A DNA stretch of 12,619 nt, from positions 1-12,619 of the forward strand of contig DXLM01000080.1 in NCBI GenBank assembly GCA_019414725.1, given 5' to 3'. Of this stretch, positions 1-7,788 are shown piece after piece. This DNA is from Bacteroides sp. (GTDB taxonomy: Bacteria; Bacteroidota; Bacteroidia; Bacteroidales; Bacteroidaceae). Position 1 is the first letter of the stretch, and each line of letters starts with the position of its first letter. The position numbers and the translations under genes are program-made. The notes under the pieces are model-generated. The model saw only the letters and a program-made list of their open reading frames with translations. It searched no databases and was not told the DNA's origin.

Positions 1-103
1 ATTTTTTATACTCGTCCTATCCTTCCCAATAATGCGCACTTTCCATAACAATCTTAACTGGAATGATAATATCAATGAAACTTTGGGCGAACATACTAAT
101 AAA

Positions 104-143
104 AAAGAACTGCTTCCTCTCTTTTCCAAGGAAACAGTTCTTT
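104..143 (-). terminator. Rho-independent terminator of the glycogen operon
   Basis: A 9-bp stem pairs 104-112 (AAAGAACTG) with 135-143 (CAGTTCTTT). After one mismatch it continues with TTCC (114-117) pairing GGAA (130-133), around a 12-nt loop. On the minus strand the stem runs into a T-rich stretch, part of which is the A run at 101-106. It lies about 30 nt past the phosphorylase stop codon, as expected for the end of this operon. The arms are also T-rich in the plus direction, so it could work both ways. Confidence 0.75.
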
Positions 144-171
144 AAATAGAAATATTATCTTAATTCAATGA

Positions 172-2736
172 TTAGTTAAACCAACGAACATAGCAGAAAT
201 CCTGACGATGAGGCAAATCAACATTCTTCGGGAACATACGGTATGCCACCTTGAAGCTGCCTGAGTTAGACAAACTGTGTTTAACCTGGAATGTATACAA
301 GTTACCTTCTTTCTTAATTACTTCCATTGGTTCTACAGAATAGATATGCTCTTTACCTTCCGCATTCGTGAAAGTGGTAACCAGTTCAATACCTACTGCA
401 TCATCCAATCCCTTTTCATCTATAACATAAGTAATGATATATTCTTTTCCGCTTTCAATATTACCGCTAGCCAGCTCTTCCGTCTTTTCACATGAAACGA
501 TTTCAATGGAATCCCAAAGTTCTGCAACTCTTTCTTTCCAAGCAGCCAGTTCCTTAGCCTTTGCATAATCATTGGCTACCAATTCTTTAAAACGTTTTGC
601 TTCTTTAGTATAGAACTTAGCATAATAATCGTCTAACTGACGTTTCATTGTATAATGAGGAGCCACCTGAGCAATAGAATTCTTGATAGTCTTCACCCAA
701 CCCTCAGAATATCCCTTACGGTTACGTGCATAATACAATGGAAGAATCTCATTTTCCAAAATACTATAAATAGTTGCGGCATCCAATTGATCTTGATGAT
801 CTTGATTCTGATAAGTACGTTTTTCAGTTAACGCCCATCCTGCTCCTTCACGGTAACCTTCCAGCCACCAACCGTCAAGCACAGAGAAGTTAACAACACC
901 ATTCATCAAAGCCTTCTCGCCTGATGTTCCAGAAGCTTCCAAAGGACGGGTAGGAGTATTCATCCAAATATCAACACCTGAGACCAGACGCCGTGCCAAC
1001 TGCATATCATAATTTTCCAAGAAGATGATTTTGCCCAAGAATTCCGGACGACGGGAAATTTCCACAATCTTCTTGATCAACCCCTGACCTGCACCATCGT
1101 GTGGATGAGCCTTACCTGCAAATAAGAACTGTACCGGATAATCAGGATTGTTCACAATCTTAGACAAACGTTCCAAATCAGTAAACAGCAGATGCGCACG
1201 TTTGTAAGTAGCAAAACGACGGGCAAAACCAATCAACAAGGCATTCGGATTAATCTTTTCCATCAGAGAAACGATACGTGAAGGATCACCTTGGTTCTTC
1301 AACCAGCTTTCACTGAACTGCTTACGAATATGGTCAACCAATTTGTACTTCAAAGCCATACGGGTTTCCCAAATTTCTTCATCGGCTACATTATAAATAG
1401 CTTCCCAAATTTTCTCATTAGACTGATCTTCCAGGAAATTAGGAGCAAAATGCTTAGCATATAGCTTCTTCCATTCAGTAGCACTCCACGTTGGGAAATG
1501 AACACCATTAGTTACATAACCTACATGACTTTCTTCAGGGAAATAGCCTTTCCAAATTCCAGAGAACATCTCCTGAGAAACCTTGCCATGCAACCAGCTC
1601 ACACCGTTTACTTCCTGACAAGTGTTACAAGCAAATGTAGACATACAAAAACGTTCGCCTGCATCACCCGGATTAATACGACCCAAGTCCATCAAATCCT
1701 GCCAAGAAATCCCCATACGCTGTGGATAACCACCCATATATTTTCCAAACAAGCCTTCATCAAAATAGTCATGCCCCGCAGGAACCGGAGTATGAACCGT
1801 ATATAAAGAAGAAGAACGAACTACTTCCAAAGCCTGGTCAAATGTCAGCCCGCTTTCTACATAATCACACAAACGCTGCACATTACACAAAGCAGCATGT
1901 CCTTCATTACAATGATAGACATCTTTCTTAATGCCCAATTTCTTCAGCAGCAACACACCACCGATACCTAACAAGATTTCTTGTTTCAAACGGTTCTCCC
2001 AATCTCCACCATACAACTGATAAGTGATAGGACGATCAAATTCGCTGTTCATTTCATTATCCGTATCTAGCAGATACAAAGGAACACGTCCTACATTTAC
2101 CTTCCATACGTATGCATGAACGAAATAGTTCAAATAAGGAACATCAACTACCATCGGCTGTCCGTTTTCATCCATTACACGTTCAATAGGCAGGCTACCG
2201 AAATTCTGTGATTCATAGTTAGCAATCTGCTGACCATCCATTGAAAGGCTTTGGCTAAAATACCCATAACGATACAAGAAGCCAACACCACACATATCTA
2301 CATTACTGTCTGATGCTTCTTTCAAGTAGTCACCGGCCAAAATACCCAGCCCACCGGAATAGATTTTCAAAACATGTGTCAAACCATACTCCATACAGAA
2401 ATAAGCAACAGAAGGACGTTTGCTATCCGGCTTAGCATCTACATAAGCTTTGAATTTAGCATATACATCATTCATGCGCTTTACAATCACCTTATCCTGA
2501 GTTAATGCCTCCAGCTTTTCATAGCTCAAACGTTCCAATAAAGCAACGGGATTCTGCCCCACTTCTTTCCAAGTTGCAGGATCTAAATCTCTAAACAGGT
2601 CTGTTGCTTCGTAATTCCATGCCCACCAGATGTTACGAGCCATTTCCTCCAACTTCTTCAGTTCTTCGGGAATGTGTGATTTTACTGTAACTTCCTTCCA
2701 ATTAGGAGTATTCGCATTACTTACTTTGATTTTCAT
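172..2736 (-). CDS. glgP: Alpha-glucan (glycogen) phosphorylase, GT35 family
   Basis: This enzyme phosphorolyses alpha-1,4-glucan to release glucose-1-phosphate, and acts on cytoplasmic glycogen. I chose the ATG at 2736 (854 aa). The reading frame extends three codons further only through a TTG, and GAGAG lies just before the ATG. Positions below count from that TTG; subtract 3 for the chosen start. The N-terminal region (about 25-100) resembles the DUF3417 segment of the bacterial/archaeal short phosphorylases. HTPVPAGHDYFD is at 318-329. RFATYKR at 510-516 matches RIHEYKR of muscle phosphorylase, so R510 and K515 should contact phosphate. EASGTSGEK ends in K611, the expected pyridoxal-phosphate lysine. 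The last ~110 residues form a separate, probably beta-rich domain ending in YVRWFN. The N-terminal phosphorylation and AMP-site region of the animal enzymes is not present. The gene follows the glycogen synthase by 28 nt, so the two are probably cotranscribed. Identification is secure. Preference for glycogen over maltodextrin is inferred from context. Confidence 0.95.
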   Translation of the reverse strand: MKIKVSNANTPNWKEVTVKSHIPEELKKLEEMARNIWWAWNYEATDLFRDLDPATWKEVGQNPVALLERLSYEKLEALTQDKVIVKRMNDVYAKFKAYVDAKPDSKRPSVAYFCMEYGLTHVLKIYSGGLGILAGDYLKEASDSNVDMCGVGFLYRYGYFSQSLSMDGQQIANYESQNFGSLPIERVMDENGQPMVVDVPYLNYFVHAYVWKVNVGRVPLYLLDTDNEMNSEFDRPITYQLYGGDWENRLKQEILLGIGGVLLLKKLGIKKDVYHCNEGHAALCNVQRLCDYVESGLTFDQALEVVRSSSLYTVHTPVPAGHDYFDEGLFGKYMGGYPQRMGISWQDLMDLGRINPGDAGERFCMSTFACNTCQEVNGVSWLHGKVSQEMFSGIWKGYFPEESHVGYVTNGVHFPTWSATEWKKLYAKHFAPNFLEDQSNEKIWEAIYNVADEEIWETRMALKYKLVDHIRKQFSESWLKNQGDPSRIVSLMEKINPNALLIGFARRFATYKRAHLLFTDLERLSKIVNNPDYPVQFLFAGKAHPHDGAGQGLIKKIVEISRRPEFLGKIIFLENYDMQLARRLVSGVDIWMNTPTRPLEASGTSGEKALMNGVVNFSVLDGWWLEGYREGAGWALTEKRTYQNQDHQDQLDAATIYSILENEILPLYYARNRKGYSEGWVKTIKNSIAQVAPHYTMKRQLDDYYAKFYTKEAKRFKELVANDYAKAKELAAWKERVAELWDSIEIVSCEKTEELASGNIESGKEYIITYVIDEKGLDDAVGIELVTTFTNAEGKEHIYSVEPMEVIKKEGNLYTFQVKHSLSNSGSFKVAYRMFPKNVDLPHRQDFCYVRWFN

Positions 2737-2764
2737 GTCTCTCAAATTATTTATTAATAATTAA

Positions 2765-4435
2765 TTAGCTATTCATAACAAGCCTTTTCTGTGCATTATG
2801 CAATGCCACATCATAAGCTTCATAATAATATTTGATAAAATGCTTCCACAATGCCTTTTCAGCAATGTCCGCCGCATTTTTACGCACTGTCTTGATTGTA
2901 TTTTCCGGCAATCCCGAAAATTCCGATATAGTGTCCTTTATAACATCCGCCACTTCAGAATAGTTGTAATCCGAGCGATGGATAACTTTCACACCATCTT
3001 TCAACTCACTGTATCTACCCTTCAACGAGTTTACCCACAAACCAAATCCAGCCAGATCAGTTGTTATAGTAGGTACATGGAATGCTACACTTTCCAAAGG
3101 TGTATACCCCCAAGGTTCATAATAGGAAGGATAAACACTCAAGTCATTCCCCAACACCAAATCATAATATTCCAAATTCAAGATACCATCCTTTCCATCC
3201 AGATAACAAGGTACAAATATTACTTTTACCTTAGATTCCGCCGAATTGGACATTCCCAAATACTTCATCATATCAAGTACCTGATCATGACTCATATTAT
3301 GCAACCAATGTGTGATAAACGGACACTCCAACGGAGTTGTGAAATTCTCTTTGCTTTTCAAACGTTCCACCAAATCCTCACGAGGATCCCCTACCCAACC
3401 TGGTACATTAATAAATGCCAGCACCTCTTTTTTCAAATTTTTATCACGGGTCAATCGGTTCAAGGACTCCAAATAGACATTGATACCTTTATTTTTAAAC
3501 TCATAACGACCGCTTGTACCCACAATAAGAGTATCATCGCTCATCGTCAAGCCAAGCAATTTATTAGCCAAATTCAACATCGCAGCACGAGCTTTCTTAC
3601 GCTTGGCGGCAAATGTACGACCTTGCGGAACAAAGTCATCCTCAAACCCATTCATCAACACCACATCTGCCGGCTTGTCCAACAACTCCTTGCATTCGTT
3701 GTTGGTAATCTCACTGACCGTAGTAAAGCAATCCACATGATGCGCAGTCTGCTTCTCAATAGAATGCTTTGCCTCCATATTGAGTTCACGCGCCATTTGG
3801 TCGCCATTATAAGCAAATAAGTAATCGTAAAGGGGTTTATTGTTTCCGGCGATAGACCGGCCTATAGAAGTAGCGTGAGTAGTAAAAATGGTAGCTATTT
3901 CGGGTACCGCTTTCTGCAAATAAAGGGCCCCCATACCTGTCATCCATTCATGTGCCTGATAAATGACCTTATCATTTTCGGTCAGATTGAAACGATAAAA
4001 GCTTTCAACCACTTTTCCGGCTGCATAAGAAAACATAGACGCTTCGTCGTAATCTCCATAAGCATGAAGTGAATCAACTTTGAAATCCTCCCACATCCGG
4101 CCATATATTTCATTTCTTTTAGAGAAAAAAGGATAAAAATCCACCAATATGACAATAGGCTCTCCCGGAATATTCCAGCGTCCCACACGAACTTTCAATC
4201 CGTCTTTCTTCAAAGCATGTTCACGCCATGCCGCACAAAGATTTTCATTTTCACTGAACAAAGGATTTTCCTTTCCTGCCCAAAAATCGGGTCCTATGAA
4301 AAAGACTTTGTCTTTGAATGCTTCCTGCAGTGTTTTGGCCCTGGTGGACAACACCGTATAAATTCCCCCTACTTTATTACATACCTCCCAACTTGCTTCG
4401 AATATATAATCAGGGGCTAACAATTCTTTTGCCAT
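2765..4435 (-). CDS. Glycogen synthase, GT3 family (eukaryote-like)
   Basis: This 556-aa protein adds glucose units to glycogen. GT3 enzymes use UDP-glucose, so that donor is expected here, unlike the ADP-glucose GlgA enzymes (GT5) of most bacteria. The sequence follows animal and yeast glycogen synthase throughout. It has FEASWEVCNKVGGIYTVLS at 12-30 (donor loop), HEW at 162-164, TIFTTHATSIGR at 182-193, DCFTTVSEIT at 235-244, GRYEFKNKG at 309-317, and YPSYYEPWGYTPLE at 435-448. E440 and E448 of the last motif are the active-site glutamates conserved in yeast Gsy2. It is about 150-180 residues shorter than the eukaryotic enzymes because it lacks their phosphorylated C-terminal tail. The arginine-rich helix that binds glucose-6-phosphate in eukaryotes has no clear equivalent near 515-550. 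It is the first gene of a two-gene operon with the phosphorylase and has its own promoter about 26 nt upstream. No glgC or branching enzyme lies nearby. Confidence 0.95.
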   Translation of the reverse strand: MAKELLAPDYIFEASWEVCNKVGGIYTVLSTRAKTLQEAFKDKVFFIGPDFWAGKENPLFSENENLCAAWREHALKKDGLKVRVGRWNIPGEPIVILVDFYPFFSKRNEIYGRMWEDFKVDSLHAYGDYDEASMFSYAAGKVVESFYRFNLTENDKVIYQAHEWMTGMGALYLQKAVPEIATIFTTHATSIGRSIAGNNKPLYDYLFAYNGDQMARELNMEAKHSIEKQTAHHVDCFTTVSEITNNECKELLDKPADVVLMNGFEDDFVPQGRTFAAKRKKARAAMLNLANKLLGLTMSDDTLIVGTSGRYEFKNKGINVYLESLNRLTRDKNLKKEVLAFINVPGWVGDPREDLVERLKSKENFTTPLECPFITHWLHNMSHDQVLDMMKYLGMSNSAESKVKVIFVPCYLDGKDGILNLEYYDLVLGNDLSVYPSYYEPWGYTPLESVAFHVPTITTDLAGFGLWVNSLKGRYSELKDGVKVIHRSDYNYSEVADVIKDTISEFSGLPENTIKTVRKNAADIAEKALWKHFIKYYYEAYDVALHNAQKRLVMNS

Positions 4436-4460
4436 CTATTAACTAATCTTAATTCGAGCG

Positions 4461-4468
4461 CAAAGTTA
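4461..4468 (-). promoter_or_regulatory. Bacteroides-type -7 box for the glycogen operon
   Basis: The minus strand reads TAACTTTG, an exact match to the Bacteroides primary sigma factor -7 consensus TAnnTTTG. The -33 region about 20 nt upstream reads ACTTTATTA, with a TTG slightly farther out, so the -33 match is weak. The start of transcription should fall near 4454, giving a short leader of about 20 nt before the synthase ATG at 4435. A separate promoter here means the glycogen genes need not depend on read-through from the ATPase operon, which ends at a hairpin 170 nt upstream. Confidence 0.65.
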
Positions 4469-4633
4469 CATATTTTCAATGAGATAATAAAGTTTTTTTG
4501 CAACTTTATGTTATTCAGATAGTTTCTGAATTAGCATTCAATTATTTTACTCTAACAATCTTCACAAAAAATACTGATATCGGCTACAATAATAAATATT
4601 TTTAAGGTTCTGTCTTACATTAGAATAAGAAAA

Positions 4634-4666
4634 GCGGCTATTTCCATAAAAACAGGAAATAGCCGC
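4634..4666 (-). terminator. Rho-independent terminator of the V-ATPase operon
   Basis: A perfect 12-bp stem pairs GCGGCTATTTCC (4634-4645) with GGAAATAGCCGC (4655-4666), around a 9-nt A-rich loop. Reading on the minus strand, the stem is followed by TTTTCTTATTCT, an acceptable though interrupted U-tract. It begins 22 nt past the stop codon of subunit K. The stretch between it and the glycogen promoter (about 4470-4630) is very AT-rich, and I see no gene in it on either strand. Confidence 0.85.
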
Positions 4667-4688
4667 CCATATAAAAAAACTAATCTGA

Positions 4689-5153
4689 TTACGCAGCCAA
4701 TGCAGATCCCATCAAGAAGGTTGCAGCCAAAGCAACAATAGCATACAATTCAGGAAAAACGGCCAAAATCAATGTATTACCAAATACATTATGTCCTTGG
4801 CCAATGGCAGCAATACCATTAGCACAAACCTGCCCCTGACGGATAGCGGAGAAAAGAGCTACAAGTCCCAAAGCAATACCGGAACCCAACACGGCAGCAG
4901 CTTGAATACCTGTAATAGCCGGAGTCAGAACACCGAAAATACTCTGGAACATGAAATAACCGGCAAAACCATACAGTCCCTGTGTACCGGGAAGTGCAGT
5001 CAACACCAAGAAGTTACCGAATGCACTATCATTCTTCTTCAATGCACCGATAGATGCATTACCTGCGATAGTTACACCATACGCACTACCGATACCTGAT
5101 AAACCAACCATAATTGCAATACCTACATAAGCAATCAATAAATTCATTTCCAT
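4689..5153 (-). CDS. ntpK: V-type ATPase subunit K (membrane proteolipid, c-ring)
   Basis: This 154-aa protein forms the rotating membrane ring that carries ions through the V-type ATPase. It is a duplicated hairpin of four hydrophobic helices, roughly residues 5-27, 48-75, 83-105 and 124-150. LPGTQGLYGF at 54-63 is in helix 2, RQGQ at 105-108 follows helix 3, and FPELYA at 133-138 is in helix 4. E135 is the ion-carrying carboxylate. The first hairpin has Gln (Q58) at the matching place, so there is one carboxylate per four helices, as in V-type rings. L54, T57, Q58, Y61, Q106 and E135 correspond in identity and spacing to the Na+ site of Enterococcus hirae NtpK (L61, T64, Q65, Y68, Q110, E139). 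The start could be the ATG at 5153 or the one two codons later at 5147. The gene is separated from subunit I by 213 nt, with no clear -7 box between them. It is therefore probably the last gene of the ATPase operon. Confidence 0.95.
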   Translation of the reverse strand: MEMNLLIAYVGIAIMVGLSGIGSAYGVTIAGNASIGALKKNDSAFGNFLVLTALPGTQGLYGFAGYFMFQSIFGVLTPAITGIQAAAVLGSGIALGLVALFSAIRQGQVCANGIAAIGQGHNVFGNTLILAVFPELYAIVALAATFLMGSALAA

Positions 5154-5171
5154 AATTCTTCTATTTTTAAT

Positions 5172-5358
5172 TTTTAAATTCTTTATTTTATCAAACTTCT
5201 CCTAAAAGGAATACTTTTCATGTCATCCTGAACTTAGCGAAAGATCTGCATACTATGCTTCAGATTCTCCCTTTCTAGCTTTTCTGTCTGCACAAGGATA
5301 CAACATTTATTCAAAATGACAATGCCGAAAAGGCTTAAACAGCTTTTAATTCTTTATT
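5172..5358. repeat. Imperfect AT-rich direct repeats flanking the I-K intergenic element
   Basis: TTTTAAATTCTTTATT at 5172-5187 and TTTTAATTCTTTATT at 5344-5358 differ by one base deletion. They lie on either side of the 101-bp inverted-terminus element. They could be a leader or target stretch duplicated when the element arrived, or a coincidence of AT-rich spacer sequence. They are not immediately adjacent to the element ends, which argues against a simple target-site duplication. Confidence 0.45.
5221..5321. repeat. 101-bp intergenic element with inverted termini (REP/MITE-like)
   Basis: The element starts TGTCATCCTGAA (5221-5232) and ends TTCAAAATGACA (5310-5321). The reverse complement of the right end is TGTCATTTTGAA, so 10 of 12 terminal bases match as an inverted repeat. 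Inside are the short palindrome GCATACTATGC (5248-5258) and the arms AGATCTG (5242-5248) and CAGATTCT (5261-5268), which could fold into an inner hairpin. The outer motif TGTCATYCTGA followed by GCGAARGATCT resembles a class of dispersed intergenic repeats common in bacterial genomes. It lies between subunits I and K and encodes no plausible protein. Copy number cannot be judged from one window. Confidence 0.6.
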
Positions 5359-5366
5359 CTCATTCT

Positions 5367-7172
5367 TCAATTCTTGAAAGGCTTGTACTCCTTACCCCCT
5401 CCTTCGTAACCCGAATTCTTAAAAAACTCCACGAAAGTCAGACGCATCGGATGAACCATCGCTCCCAATATATTCATAAACATGTTGATAGAATGACCTA
5501 TCAAGAAAATCAATACCATCACTATCGGACCTGCAATTGCATTATCAGGACTCATTCCAGCCGCCAGACTATTGAATACGCTGGCAAGAATACCACCCGA
5601 CAGACCTAAAGCAAACAAACGCACATACGAAAGGATATCCCCCAGCAAACCGGTTGCCATATTGTAGGAATCCCACAAACCCAAACCGATATTGAGAAAA
5701 ATATTCTTTCCTGGACTGTTGAGCAAGAAAATCAGCACACCGGCAAGCCCCAGAATTACCAAATGGACAGTTCCTCCCATCGGCATGGTATCTCCCAATA
5801 GGAATGCCAAAGCTGTACTTACCAATACAATAATCCATCCGATAGTTGACAATGCATATTTCAATCCGAACTGAATGGTCTGATTAGCCGCTTTCAGTAT
5901 CATACCGAAAATAATCTGTACCGCTCCCAAAATCAATGAAAGATTAAACATCCATTGATTGTCCAAGAAGAACAAATCACGCATCTTATTAAAGAACGGA
6001 ATATCATTACCATACAGATTAAATCCGAAAAAAGTACCTGTCAGCATACCGCAGAAGAAAGTAGAAGCACCCAAAATCTGCACCAAAGTTAAGATGGGCT
6101 TCATGGAAGCACCGACATTCTTCGCCAACATACGATAAACAGTTACTCCTAATACCATGAACAGACCATAGCCCGAATCGCCCAAACACAGCCCGAAAAA
6201 GAGCATAAAGAAAGGGGCAAAGAACGGCGTCAAATCCAGTTCATTATACTTAGGAAGCATATACAGTTTCATAATCGGTTCAAACAGACGGAAGAATCCT
6301 TTATTATTCAACTGAATAGGTACATTGTCCTCCGGCGTAGGGTCAGCAATTTCAAAGTACGCCTCCTGTTGATTCAGAAAATTAGTAATCTCCGGAATCT
6401 GCGTAGCCGGTGCCCACCCCTGTAACAACATCAATTTGTCATCCGCAGCTTGTTCAGTACTTAGCACCACTTTTGAGAATTCTATCTGTGAGCGGATATT
6501 AGCTTGTGCAACTTGCAAAGAAAGAAGTTTTTCTCCTGCTATGGCAGCTAACTTATCATCCACACTCTTCATTTGCTGTTCCAAATCTTCACATCTGGCA
6601 GCAAGCCTACTCAAGGACATTACCGGCAATTTGACCGATTCCACTTCCAATTCGGGCAACGTTCCTTCTTTGGTTATGGTAATGAAATAAATGCGTGAAC
6701 CAATACGGTTAACCTCCGTAGCATAGTACGTATCCAACCATTCCTCGTTAAAGTTCTTCTCTGAGCAAATATAGAAATTCACCTGATATCCAACTTCTTG
6801 CAACCGCATAACCGACGCAGGATCGAAATCTCCCCATACCTCTAACGCGGCACGCTCTTTGTCGCAAATCTGCAACTGATGCTGCAACTGGGTTTTCTCC
6901 AGTTGTAACGCCTCCACTTCCTCCAACGCTTTCTCTCCACGGGCTGTATCCCCCTTCTGTTCTTGCAGTTCAACATTAAAACCTTGCAAAAACTTAATAG
7001 TCGAAGCATAGTGGTCGGACAGACGGATGCTCTCTTGAAGTTCGGTATTCTCCGCTGTCCCCTGCGCTTTTTCCGCCACGTGGACTACGCCCAAATCACG
7101 GATATTTTGCAGGAAACATTCATAGTCCTTATGATAAATAAGGAAAGTCAACTTCTTCATTTTTGTAATCAT
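5367..7172 (-). CDS. ntpI: V-type ATPase subunit I (membrane stator, a-subunit homologue)
   Basis: This 601-aa protein is the fixed membrane subunit that forms the ion path against the K ring. The N-terminal ~305 residues are soluble, with coiled-coil stretches near 75-110 and 185-230. The C-terminal half has about seven to eight hydrophobic segments between 312 and 570. LGDSGYG at 330-336 and GDILSYVRLFALGLSGG at 511-527 are family signatures. R518 is the expected essential arginine that faces the K carboxylate. The end of the protein holds VHPMRLTFVEFF (573-584), also highly conserved. The ATG at 7172 overlaps the subunit D stop as ATGA, which suggests translational coupling. A second ATG at codon 5 (7160) is possible, but the first gives the usual MI-KMKK start. 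At about 600 aa it is somewhat shorter than many family members (about 650). Confidence 0.95.
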   Translation of the reverse strand: MITKMKKLTFLIYHKDYECFLQNIRDLGVVHVAEKAQGTAENTELQESIRLSDHYASTIKFLQGFNVELQEQKGDTARGEKALEEVEALQLEKTQLQHQLQICDKERAALEVWGDFDPASVMRLQEVGYQVNFYICSEKNFNEEWLDTYYATEVNRIGSRIYFITITKEGTLPELEVESVKLPVMSLSRLAARCEDLEQQMKSVDDKLAAIAGEKLLSLQVAQANIRSQIEFSKVVLSTEQAADDKLMLLQGWAPATQIPEITNFLNQQEAYFEIADPTPEDNVPIQLNNKGFFRLFEPIMKLYMLPKYNELDLTPFFAPFFMLFFGLCLGDSGYGLFMVLGVTVYRMLAKNVGASMKPILTLVQILGASTFFCGMLTGTFFGFNLYGNDIPFFNKMRDLFFLDNQWMFNLSLILGAVQIIFGMILKAANQTIQFGLKYALSTIGWIIVLVSTALAFLLGDTMPMGGTVHLVILGLAGVLIFLLNSPGKNIFLNIGLGLWDSYNMATGLLGDILSYVRLFALGLSGGILASVFNSLAAGMSPDNAIAGPIVMVLIFLIGHSINMFMNILGAMVHPMRLTFVEFFKNSGYEGGGKEYKPFKN

Positions 7173-7774
7173 GCCTCCGCCTCCTTTCTTTTCTCTTGAA
7201 TAGATTTCAGAATCTTCTGCGATGATTTGGACAAATTCTCTTCATCCTCCATAAATCGTTTTATCTTTCGCAGAGCATCCTGATATCCGGGTATCTGCAC
7301 TTTCTCAAAAAGATTCACTTTTTGAGTGGTCTTTTTACGCGCATGTTCCAGCAGGTTCAGTTTGGCAAGCATAAATTCCCTTTCAATAGCAGTCTGTGCC
7401 AATCCTTTCAACAAATATATTCCATCGGAATACCACTTCGGGCTGTTGAACAGACTGTAGGGACGGATGTCAAAGTCTACGTTTTCCAACAAGGGAACTC
7501 GTACACCGGCAATCTTCTTTATACCCAAATGAACATCACTCACTTTTATTAATGAAGCATCAAATTCATTCCAAAGTGCGAACATGGCCTCGTATGCCTG
7601 AATCTGTTTTTCAAGCCTTTCCTCCAACCCGGCAGCTTCTGTCTTGCATCTCTTTACTTCCATGCGGAGGGCGCTTTCCTTATTTTTAATAATAGGAAGC
7701 GTACGCACACGGACCTTGAGCTGCTTCTCAAGCTGTTGTAGCGAGGTCTTGTTATATTGAAACTTTATTGCCAT
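7169..7774 (-). CDS. ntpD: V-type ATPase subunit D (central rotor shaft)
   Basis: This 201-aa protein is the coiled-coil shaft that turns inside the A3B3 head and links it to the membrane ring. The layout is typical of the family. A long N-terminal helix covers about 8-72 (YNKTSLQQLEKQLKV, then KNKESALRMEVKR). A short globular middle, GVRVPLLENVDF, lies near 90-101. A long C-terminal helix covers about 123-198, with KVNLFEKVQIPGYQDALRKIKRFMEDEE as its conserved core. That core matches the family pattern of KRVNALE-IP-LE-TI-I-LEE-E. The length is normal. It starts 14 nt after subunit B and its stop overlaps the start of subunit I by 4 nt. Confidence 0.93.
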   Translation of the reverse strand: MAIKFQYNKTSLQQLEKQLKVRVRTLPIIKNKESALRMEVKRCKTEAAGLEERLEKQIQAYEAMFALWNEFDASLIKVSDVHLGIKKIAGVRVPLLENVDFDIRPYSLFNSPKWYSDGIYLLKGLAQTAIEREFMLAKLNLLEHARKKTTQKVNLFEKVQIPGYQDALRKIKRFMEDEENLSKSSQKILKSIQEKRKEAEA

Positions 7775-7788
7775 GTTTCTTCGTTAAT

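Noticed and set aside
32..145. A short plus-strand frame (ATG at 32 to stop at 145) in the left intergenic stretch.
   Set aside because: Its last third lies inside the phosphorylase terminator hairpin and it has no clear ribosome site. It is too short to support.
2737..2745. A three-codon extension of the phosphorylase from a TTG at 2745.
   Set aside because: The ATG at 2736 has a GAGAG stretch just before it and gives a usual start. The TTG has no support.
2798..3820. A 340-codon open frame on the plus strand, opposite the glycogen synthase gene.
   Set aside because: It is fully antisense to a certain gene. Its product is rich in Cys, His, Ile and Gln with no recognisable motif, and it has no promoter or ribosome site. 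It looks like a by-product of codon choice on the other strand.
4149..4420. Overlapping short plus-strand frames near the start of the synthase gene.
   Set aside because: They are two frames in the same interval, both antisense to a conserved coding region, with low-complexity products. These are shadow frames.
4470..4630. An AT-rich stretch between the two operons, checked for a small RNA or small gene.
   Set aside because: There is no conserved hairpin apart from the terminator at 4634-4666, no frame of useful length, and no second -7 box I could support.
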